Of a stretch of DNA of 39,990 nucleotides, positions 8,829 to 15,141 are shown one piece after another (position 1 is the first letter of the stretch; each line of letters starts with the position of its first letter). The notes below the pieces were generated by a model. That model saw only the letters and a program-made list of their open reading frames with translations, was not told the DNA's origin and did not search any database. The stretch is from positions 1 to 39,990 of the IMG/VR virus record IMGVR_UViG_3300037432_000005. One strand, 5' to 3'. Position numbers and translations under genes: made by a program. The stretch is from a virus.

Positions 8829-9496
8829 GCGAGCCGACCTGGACGATCCTCGTGCCCACCGTGGCGCCGCGCGCCGAGAAGTTTGAGCGCCTGCTGGGCA
8901 TCCTGCTGCCGCAGCTCGACCCCTACGGCGGTCGCGTACGGGTGCTCGCCTATCTGAACCATGGCGTGCCCGTGCTCGGTGCCATCCGCGACCGCCTCGT
9001 CGACACCGCCACCAGCGACTACGTGTCGTTCATCGATGATGACGACACGGTGGTCCCCGATTTCGTTGACCGGATCGTCGCCGCGCTCGATAGCACGCCG
9101 TCGCCGGATCACGTCGGCTTCCGCCTCGAGTACATCGTCAACGGCGTGCACGAGCAGTACGTCGATCACTCGCTGCGCTGGCCACGGTGGGGGCGCTACG
9201 ACGGCATGCTGTGCCGGGACTTCACTCACGTCGACCCGATCCGGCGCGAGATCGTCGCGACCGGCCGCTTCGAGACCATGCGCCCGGGCTGGGCTGAGGA
9301 CCGGCATTGGGTCAAGCAGGTGCGCGGCCTGCTCCGGGGACGCATCGAGGCGTACGTCGATGACGTTCTGTATCACTATCGCTACTCGCCGGAGAACAGC
9401 ATGTGGACCCGCGCGGTCGCCAACGCGGGCATTCCGCTTGGCGAGCGCAAGCCGGTTGAGCACCCGCACTTCGCTTGGCACCCGGACTCAGACTGA
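8825..9496 (+). CDS. GT-A family glycosyltransferase 1
   Basis: The gene encodes 223 residues, starting at GTG 8825, which overlaps the previous stop. The N-terminus is a Rossmann-like GT-A fold (WTILVPTVAPRAEKFERLL), followed by the acidic metal/nucleotide-sugar motif FIDDDDTVVPDF and an EDRHWVKQVRG segment that looks like the acceptor-side acid region of family 2 enzymes. Actinophages are known to glycosylate capsid and tail proteins with enzymes of this kind encoded among virion genes, so a virion protein is the likely acceptor. A second glycosyltransferase lies at 9845-10570. Confidence 0.8.
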   Translation: MSEPTWTILVPTVAPRAEKFERLLGILLPQLDPYGGRVRVLAYLNHGVPVLGAIRDRLVDTATSDYVSFIDDDDTVVPDFVDRIVAALDSTPSPDHVGFRLEYIVNGVHEQYVDHSLRWPRWGRYDGMLCRDFTHVDPIRREIVATGRFETMRPGWAEDRHWVKQVRGLLRGRIEAYVDDVLYHYRYSPENSMWTRAVANAGIPLGERKPVEHPHFAWHPDSD

Positions 9497-9521
9497 GCAG
9501 GAACCTGCTAGGCTCGCGAGC
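9495..9521 (+). promoter_or_regulatory. Operator-overlapping leaderless promoter for the Acb2-like gene
   Basis: CCTGCTAGG at 9504-9512 is preceded by a degenerate inverted copy (GAGCAGG, 9495-9501). The -10 TAGGCT (9509-9514) ends 7 nt before ATG 9522, and there is no ribosome site, so the transcript is probably leaderless. This gives an internal promoter inside the connector operon. Confidence 0.65.
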
Positions 9522-9848
9522 ATGACTGATGAGATGATTCAGTACGGCTCGGCCGAGCACGCAGCGGATATCACTGTCGACCGCCAGCCGGCCACGCGTG
9601 ACGCGATGCAGTGGCTCACGTTTCGGCATCTGCCGCCGAACCTGCAGGCGTTTTCGGCTCCGTTTTTCGACGCGGCGGTTTCGCTACTCAAGCGCATCTC
9701 TGCTGACTCGCCCGAGCTGACCTCGGCGCTGAACGGGCTGATCGCCGCCAAGGACCACGCGATGCGAGCGGGCATCAAGAGCGATACCGGGCGCGCGGGC
9801 GCCGTTCCCCGCCCACAGAAGGTCGTCGCGCCACCGGTGTTCTCGTGA
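9522..9848 (+). CDS. Acb2/Tad1-hairpin-like protein (candidate anti-CBASS/anti-Thoeris sponge)
   Basis: The gene encodes 108 residues. The block TFRHLPPNLQAFSAPFFDAA, an acidic helix, and then ALNGLIAAKDHAMRA match my recollection of the Acb2/Tad1 hairpin family (an F-x-H-L-P-x-x-L-Q-x-x-S start and an A-L-x-x-L-x-x-A-K-D end to a two-helix hairpin). Acb2 proteins form hexamers that bind cyclic di- and trinucleotides and so block CBASS; Tad1 relatives bind the Thoeris signal. It is not a virion-type sequence although it sits among virion genes, and it has its own promoter (9495-9521). The family match is from memory, not a search. Confidence 0.55.
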   Translation: MTDEMIQYGSAEHAADITVDRQPATRDAMQWLTFRHLPPNLQAFSAPFFDAAVSLLKRISADSPELTSALNGLIAAKDHAMRAGIKSDTGRAGAVPRPQKVVAPPVFS

Positions 9849-10570
9849 CCGACCCGTCCGCGCGACCGCTGCTCGTGATCATTCCGACCCGCTCGCGCCC
9901 CGAGGCGGTCGATCGGGTCATGAACGCGTGGCAGGATACGGGCGCATTCCAGGTCGCCGAGCCGCTGTGGGTCTATGACCGGGACGACCCCCGGGCGGCC
10001 GAGTACCTACCCAAGTTTGACCGCTGGGGGGGGCTCCTGCGCTGCCGCAGCATCCCGCAGTGGAAGCCGATGGTGCACAAGCTTGACGTCGCGGCGCTCG
10101 ACTACGCCCGCTACTTCGACCACCGCCACATCGGCTTCGCCGGCGACGACCACCTGCCGCGGTCGCACGGCTGGGCACACGACATGGTGGCCGCGCTCGA
10201 CTTCATGGGCACCGGAATCGTCTACCCGAACGACGGGTATCAGGGCGAGAAGCTGGCGACGTCGTGGGCCATGACCGCGAACATCGTCAGGGCCCTCGAG
10301 CGCATGGTGCCGGCGCCCGTCGAGCACCTCTACTGTGACAACGCTGTCATGGACCTCGGCCGAGCGCTCGGCGCGCTGCGGTATCTGCCCGACGTCTTGG
10401 TCGAGCACATGCACCCCGTCGCCGGCAAGGCGGCCGATGACGAGCAGTACGACCGCGTGAACAGCCGCGGGCAGTACGCTAAGGACCGACCGGCGTACAA
10501 GCGCTGGCGGGCGGACGGTGGGCCCGAACGGTGCGCCGAGATCATCAAGGGGGTAGGAGTTAATGGCTAA
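9845..10570 (+). CDS. GT-A family glycosyltransferase 2
   Basis: The gene encodes 241 residues, starting at GTG 9845, which overlaps the previous stop. It has a GT-A opening (LLVIIPTRSRPEAVDRVM), an acidic motif in GFAGDDHLPRS, a WVYDRDD strand, and a C-terminal VLVEHMHPVAGKAADDEQYD segment that is typical of actinophage glycosyltransferases. It is not closely similar to the enzyme at 8825-9496, so the two probably add different sugars or act in sequence. A virion acceptor is inferred from context. Confidence 0.8.
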   Translation: MTDPSARPLLVIIPTRSRPEAVDRVMNAWQDTGAFQVAEPLWVYDRDDPRAAEYLPKFDRWGGLLRCRSIPQWKPMVHKLDVAALDYARYFDHRHIGFAGDDHLPRSHGWAHDMVAALDFMGTGIVYPNDGYQGEKLATSWAMTANIVRALERMVPAPVEHLYCDNAVMDLGRALGALRYLPDVLVEHMHPVAGKAADDEQYDRVNSRGQYAKDRPAYKRWRADGGPERCAEIIKGVGVNG

Positions 10571-11117
10571 CGGCAGCATCGTCATTGCCCGCCGTAACGG
10601 AGTCCTTCACGGGCCCGACGGCGAGCGCTACCCCGTGCGTTCCGGCCGGACGCTGGCCGACGCGGATCACCCGGTCGTCGCGCTGTATCCCAAGGTCTGG
10701 GTGCCGGTCAACATCACGCTGCGGACGCCGGACGGCGCCGGCACCGATCAGCCGACCCCCGACGCCGACACGTGGGATCCGGCGCGCGAGGGCGCACAGA
10801 ACACCGAAGGCGAACCGTCCGAGGAGATGGAACTCGCTGCCCAATTCCGGCGCCTCGCAACCGCCCTGCGTGACCGGAACGCACTGACCGACGGTCCGCT
10901 CACGGCCGCCGAGGTCGTCGATCAGGTCATGGCCATCATCGACGAGTGGCAGATGCCGAAGGTCGGCCCTGTCGACGACGAGCCTGAGGCGGACCCCCGA
11001 GACGCCCTCGTGGGTCGCGAGGAAGTGCGCGCGTGGGCGAAGCTGGCCGGCCTCGCGGTCGCCGACAAGGGGCGGCTCGCGAAGGAGATCTACGCCGCCT
11101 ACCACGAGGCGCACTGA
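10563..11117 (+). CDS. Connector-position protein with Lsr2-like C-terminal domain
   Basis: The gene encodes 184 residues; ATG 10563 has GTAGGAG just upstream. The N-terminal 60 residues (SIVIARRNGVLHGPDGERYP ... HPVVALYPKVWVPV) look like a short beta domain seen in actinophage head-tail proteins. Residues 150-184 (VRAWAKLAGLAVADKGRLAK then EIYAAYHEAH) match the DNA-binding end of Lsr2, including R-x-W-A-K, a K/R-G-R loop and the I-x-x-A-Y end. Lsr2 binds AT-rich minor grooves in actinobacteria. Such a domain in a connector gene may bind packaged DNA or act as a regulator. Confidence 0.6.
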   Translation: MANGSIVIARRNGVLHGPDGERYPVRSGRTLADADHPVVALYPKVWVPVNITLRTPDGAGTDQPTPDADTWDPAREGAQNTEGEPSEEMELAAQFRRLATALRDRNALTDGPLTAAEVVDQVMAIIDEWQMPKVGPVDDEPEADPRDALVGREEVRAWAKLAGLAVADKGRLAKEIYAAYHEAH

Positions 11118-11118
11118 G

Positions 11119-11490
11119 ATGGCCGGCCGCGCCAAGGTCACGGTCACGGGACTCGACGAGCTCGAGCGCAAGCTCCGCGCGCTCCCGGACATCATCAACC
11201 GCGCAGCCAAGCGGGCGGTCGCCGAAGAGACCCACGAGACCGCTCAGGACATGCGCCGCAACGCGCCGCGCGACACCGGGCACCTCGTCGAGGGCATCAA
11301 CGAGCAGTACGTCAAGGACGGGCTGACCGGGCGTGCCGTGTCGACCGCGGACTACACGACCTACGTCATCCACGGCACGAGCACGCACGCGCCCGACGAC
11401 TTCATCGAGCCCGCGGCGCAGCGTGCTCGACGCCGCTTCGCGGGTCGCGTCGAGCAGTACGCCAAGGAAGAGCTCAAGAGGCTCGGATGA
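11119..11490 (+). CDS. HK97 gp10-like tail completion protein
   Basis: The gene encodes 123 residues, starting one base after the previous stop. The sequence TGLDELERKLRALPDIINRA, then NAPRDTGHLVEGI and a C-terminal HAPDDFIEPAAQRAR matches the HK97 gp10-like family, which includes proteins of the neck/tail completion region. Its place between connector and tail terminator is canonical. Confidence 0.85.
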   Translation: MAGRAKVTVTGLDELERKLRALPDIINRAAKRAVAEETHETAQDMRRNAPRDTGHLVEGINEQYVKDGLTGRAVSTADYTTYVIHGTSTHAPDDFIEPAAQRARRRFAGRVEQYAKEELKRLG

Positions 11491-11933
11491 CGATGATCAG
11501 CACGCCCTCACAAAACGCCCTGCAGACCGCCATCGTCGCCGTTCTGCGCGGGGACACGGCGTTGACCGCGCTGCTCGGCGGCGCCAATCCGGCCAAGGTC
11601 GTCGGACCACGGGCGCCCGAAGGCCTCGCGGAACCGTACGTGTTAGTTGGCGACCATTTGTCGATTCCTGACAACACGCACACGTCGTTCGGGCGCGACA
11701 TCACGATCACGCTGCACGTATGGACGCGGGCCCGGTCGGTCGGCCCCGGTCAAACCATCTCGAATCGGGTCAATGAGTTGCTCGACCATCAGGTCGCCGC
11801 GCTCAACGCGCACATGGTCGGGCATCGGGTCGTCGCGATCCGGCAGACCTTCGATCAGGCGCTGCAAGATCCTGACCCCGAGCTGCTGCACCACGTATTA
11901 AGATTTCGCTGCGAGACGACTCAAACCTCCTAA
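11487..11933 (+). CDS. Tail terminator protein (DUF3168-like)
   Basis: The gene encodes 148 residues; ATG 11487 overlaps the previous stop, and ATG 11493 is a second possible start. The order of features (QNALQTAIVAVLRGDTALTA, then EPYVLVGD, ITITLHVWTR, and a final HHVLRFRCETT strand) is that of DUF3168/lambda gpU-like terminators, which cap the tail tube and fix its length. It directly precedes the tube gene, as expected. Confidence 0.85.
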   Translation: MTMISTPSQNALQTAIVAVLRGDTALTALLGGANPAKVVGPRAPEGLAEPYVLVGDHLSIPDNTHTSFGRDITITLHVWTRARSVGPGQTISNRVNELLDHQVAALNAHMVGHRVVAIRQTFDQALQDPDPELLHHVLRFRCETTQTS

Positions 11934-11942
11934 GGAGCCACC

Positions 11943-12374
11943 ATGGCCGGCCGTGATGCATTCGGCACCCTGCTGCAGCGCGGCGACGACGCCGGCGCGG
12001 TGTTCACGACGATCGCCAACGTCACCTCGATCGGCGGCCCCGAGCGGTCGCGAGACACGATCGACGTCACGGCGCACGACTCCCCGGGCGGCTGGATGGA
12101 GTTCGTCGGCAGCCTCAAGGACGGCGGCGAGATCTCCTGCGACATCAACTATGACCCCGCCGAAGTCACCCACGACCTCGACGACGACTTCGATGACGTC
12201 GACCCGCGGCACTGGCGCATCGTCATCCTGCCGGACACCGAGGACGAGCACACGTGGGCGCTGACCGCCATCCTGACCAAGCTCGGCGACGAGTTCCCGT
12301 ATGACGACAAGATGGCCCGCTCGCTGACCCTCAAGGTCACGGGCAAGCCGATCCTCACGGCGACGGGTAGCTGA
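11943..12374 (+). CDS. Major tail tube protein
   Basis: The gene encodes 143 residues and is preceded by TAAGGAG with good spacing to ATG 11943. FTTIANVTSIGGPERSRDTI, then VTAHDSPGGW and GEISCDINYDPAEV, matches the tail tube fold of Gram-positive siphophages (beta-rich, acidic). The C-terminal DDKMARSLTLKVTGKPIL is the closing strand region. It forms the hexameric rings of the tail tube. Codon use is highly biased. Confidence 0.9.
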   Translation: MAGRDAFGTLLQRGDDAGAVFTTIANVTSIGGPERSRDTIDVTAHDSPGGWMEFVGSLKDGGEISCDINYDPAEVTHDLDDDFDDVDPRHWRIVILPDTEDEHTWALTAILTKLGDEFPYDDKMARSLTLKVTGKPILTATGS

Positions 12375-12380
12375 CCCCGT

Positions 12381-12420
12381 TAGTCGGCTAGCATAATCCT
12401 GCTAGTTACCTGCTAACCGG
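12381..12420 (+). promoter_or_regulatory. Operator pair and probable promoter before the tail chaperone genes
   Basis: CCTGCTAGT (12398-12406) and ACCTGCTAA (12408-12416) are two direct, degenerate copies of the dispersed element. Unlike most sites in the genome, the downstream gene has a leader with GGGAGAG upstream of ATG 12433. The CATAAT at 12392-12397 could be a -10. The position would give independent control of the distal tail genes. Confidence 0.45.
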
Positions 12421-12432
12421 GAGAGACGACAC

Positions 12433-12828
12433 ATGGGGTTCCTGACCCGCGACGCCATCATCGAGGCGGACGACGTTACGTACGACACGGTTTCCTGCCC
12501 CGAGTGGGGCGGGGACGTGCGCCTGCGCAGCATCCGAGGCGCACAGCGCGACGCGTACGAAAACGCCGTCCTGTCCTCCAACGGCAGCGACACGAAGATG
12601 AACCTGCGCAACGCCCGCGCCAAGCTGATCGTCCTCTGCGCCGTCGACGAGGACGGCCGGCCGCTGTTCACCAGCGACGACGTGTCCGCGCTCGGACGCA
12701 AGAACGCCAAGCCGATCGACCGCCTGTTCTCGGCCTGCCTCAAGCTGACCGGCATGGGCAAGGGGGACGTCGACAAGCTCACTGAAAATTTCGGCGAGAC
12801 CCTGGACGACGACGAGCTTTCCGAGTAG
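12433..12828 (+). CDS. Tail assembly chaperone, short form (gpG-like)
   Basis: The gene encodes 131 residues, starting at ATG 12433. It is the unshifted product of the two-frame chaperone pair that coats the tape measure during tail assembly in siphophages. The acidic end (GETLDDDELSE) and position between tube and tape measure are canonical. The last codons contain the slippery site at 12786-12792. In a normal phage most ribosomes stop here at TAG 12826-12828. Confidence 0.88.
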   Translation: MGFLTRDAIIEADDVTYDTVSCPEWGGDVRLRSIRGAQRDAYENAVLSSNGSDTKMNLRNARAKLIVLCAVDEDGRPLFTSDDVSALGRKNAKPIDRLFSACLKLTGMGKGDVDKLTENFGETLDDDELSE

Positions 12829-13142
12829 CGCTCGCGCTCGGCTGCACGGTCGGCGAGCTGCTGGCCCGGATCGACGCCCGCGAGCTGACCGAGTGGGAGG
12901 CGTACGAGCGGGTCGCCGGACCGCTCGGTCAGGAGCGCCTCGACCACCTGTTCGCGATGCTGCAGGCGACCATCGCGAACGTCAACCGGGGCCGGACACA
13001 GCGGCCGTACAAGGCTGACGACTTCATGCCGAGATGGGGCGTCGGCAAACCGGCCGGCCCGATGACCGGTGAGGATATGCTCAGGGCGGTCAAGCGGGTC
13101 AACAAGACGATGGGCGGTGCGACAGGTGGCGACGCTAGCTGA
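12433..13142 (+). CDS. Tail assembly chaperone, frameshifted form (gpGT-like)
   Basis: A canonical -1 slippery heptamer, A_AAT_TTC, lies at 12786-12792 in the frame of the short form. The -1 frame is open from 12786 (a TGA in that frame ends just before it, at 12783-12785) to the stop at 13140-13142. The fusion is about 236 residues; the added part reads GCTVGELLARIDARELTEWE and QERLDHLFAMLQATIANVNR, as in other gpT domains. An AT-rich heptamer in such GC-rich sequence is itself notable. The extension has no good independent start, which supports frameshifting. Confidence 0.88.
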
Positions 13143-15141
13143 CCTGCTTGTCGAGATCGGCGTAGGCACGAAGGAAGTCGCCGAGGGCGTCAAAGAGGCT
13201 GAGGGCAAGTTCAAAAAGGGCTTCGCCGGCTTCGCCGTCCTCGGCGGTATCGCCGGCGGCTTCATCGGCTCACAGCTCATGGCCGGCATCGATTCGGTCA
13301 TCGAGAGCAGCAAGCCGACCGCCCTGCTGCAGGCCCAGCTGGGCGCCGGCACCCCGATCGCCGCCGCAGCCGGCAAGGCCGCTGGTGAGGTCTACGCCAA
13401 GGGCGTCGTCGACAGCATGGAAGACGCCACGGGCGCCGTGAAAGCGGCCGTTCAGCAGGCGCTCGTGCCGCCCAACGCGTCGTCCTCGCAGATCGCCGAG
13501 GTCGCTAGCCAGATCAGTAACCTCGCGACCGTCATGGAGGAAGACGCCGGCAAGGTCAGCGCGTCCGTCGGCCAGATGATCAAAACCGGCCTGGTCAAGA
13601 ATGCGCAGGAAGGTTTCGACCTGCTGCAGAAGGGCATCGAGGGCGGCGCCAACAAGGCCGAGGATCTGCTCGACACGTTCAACGAGTACGGGACTCAGTT
13701 CCGCAAGCTGGGCATCCAGGGCCCACAGGCTATGGGCCTCATCTCGCAGGGGCTCAAGGGCGGCGCCCGCGACGCCGATATCGTCGCCGACGCCCTCAAA
13801 GAGTTCTCGATCCGGGCGGTCGACGGCAGCACGACCACGGCGCAGGGCTTCAAGTCGCTCGGCCTCAATGCCCAGAATATGGCCGAGAAGATCGGCAAGG
13901 GCGGCAAGACGGCGAACGACGCCCTCAGCTTGACCCTCAACCGCCTCCGAGGCATCAAGGATCCGGTCAAGCAGGCGCAGGTCGCCACCCAGCTGTTCGG
14001 CACACAGGCCGAGGACCTCGGCAAGGCGCTCTACGACCTACACCCCGAGACCGCGGCCAAGCAGCTGGGCAACTTCGCGGGCGCCAGCAAGAAAGCCGGC
14101 GACGCCCTCGAGGAGTCTGCCGGCGCGCGCCTTGAGAAGTTCAAGAGGTCGCTACAGAACGACCTGACCAATCAGCTCGCCAGGCTCATCCCGTACATCG
14201 ACAAGACGTTCGGGTGGCTGAAAAAGAACTCCGATTGGGTACAGCCACTTGCGATCGCGCTGGGCATCCTGGCCGCGGCGATCGGCGTGGCGAGCCTCGC
14301 GCAAGCCGCGTGGAATGCCGTCCTGTTCGCGTCGCCGTTTGTGTGGGTCGCCGCAGCGATCGTCGGCCTCGTGGCGCTGATCGTCTACCTTGCCACCAAG
14401 ACGCAATTCTTCCAGACCATCTGGGCTGGCGTGTGGGGCTTCCTCAAGGCGGTCGGTGCGTGGTTCGCCGGGCCATTCGCGCACTTCTTCGTGGCCGCGT
14501 ACAACGCCATCGTCAGCGCGGCCGTGACGACGTGGCACGCGCTCGTGACCGCCTTCACGGCCGTCAAGAACTTCTTCGCCGGAATCGGCGCATGGTTCGC
14601 CGGGCCATTCGCCGGATTCTTCGTGCGCCTCTACAACTCGATCATATCGGCATTCACATCCATTAAGAATGGCGTCGTGAATGCGTTCGTTTTCCTCAAG
14701 AATAAAGCTATTGCTTGGGTGAACTACTTCCTCGGCCTGCCCGGTCGGCTCGCCGGCGCCCTCCGTAACATGTTCTCGCCTCTGTGGACCGGCTTCAAGG
14801 GCATCATCAACCGCGTCATCGGCGCGTGGAACGGGCTGCACTTCTCCATTCCGTCGTTCAACATCGGGGGGATGCACCTCGGCGGCGGGTCGATCGGCGT
14901 GCCGCACATCCCGATGCTGGCCGACGGTGGCGTCGCAACCGGCCCGACGCTCGCGGTCGTTGGTGAGGCCGGCCCCGAGGCGATCGTCCCGCTTAACCGC
15001 GCCTCGTCGATGATGCCGGGGCGCGAGACGCCGCCCGTCGTCGTACAGATCGTCCCTGGCGGCGAGCGCGAGTTCCGCACGTGGATCAAAAAGAGCATCC
15101 GCGTTAAGGGCCCGATCGCAGGCACCGCGGCGGTCGCCTGA
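13126..15141 (+). CDS. Tape measure protein
   Basis: The gene encodes 671 residues from GTG 13126, which overlaps the end of the chaperone extension. It has the usual make-up: a helical N-terminus with a Gly-rich membrane-like segment (FAGFAVLGGIAGGFIG), a long helical middle, strongly hydrophobic stretches around residues 380-440, and a C-terminal LADGGVATGPTLAVVGEAGP motif found in many actinophage tape measures. It contains two GAWFAGPFA copies. At 0.15 nm per residue it predicts a tail of about 100 nm. Bases 14640-14715 are unusually AT-rich. Confidence 0.92.
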   Translation: MATLADLLVEIGVGTKEVAEGVKEAEGKFKKGFAGFAVLGGIAGGFIGSQLMAGIDSVIESSKPTALLQAQLGAGTPIAAAAGKAAGEVYAKGVVDSMEDATGAVKAAVQQALVPPNASSSQIAEVASQISNLATVMEEDAGKVSASVGQMIKTGLVKNAQEGFDLLQKGIEGGANKAEDLLDTFNEYGTQFRKLGIQGPQAMGLISQGLKGGARDADIVADALKEFSIRAVDGSTTTAQGFKSLGLNAQNMAEKIGKGGKTANDALSLTLNRLRGIKDPVKQAQVATQLFGTQAEDLGKALYDLHPETAAKQLGNFAGASKKAGDALEESAGARLEKFKRSLQNDLTNQLARLIPYIDKTFGWLKKNSDWVQPLAIALGILAAAIGVASLAQAAWNAVLFASPFVWVAAAIVGLVALIVYLATKTQFFQTIWAGVWGFLKAVGAWFAGPFAHFFVAAYNAIVSAAVTTWHALVTAFTAVKNFFAGIGAWFAGPFAGFFVRLYNSIISAFTSIKNGVVNAFVFLKNKAIAWVNYFLGLPGRLAGALRNMFSPLWTGFKGIINRVIGAWNGLHFSIPSFNIGGMHLGGGSIGVPHIPMLADGGVATGPTLAVVGEAGPEAIVPLNRASSMMPGRETPPVVVQIVPGGEREFRTWIKKSIRVKGPIAGTAAVA

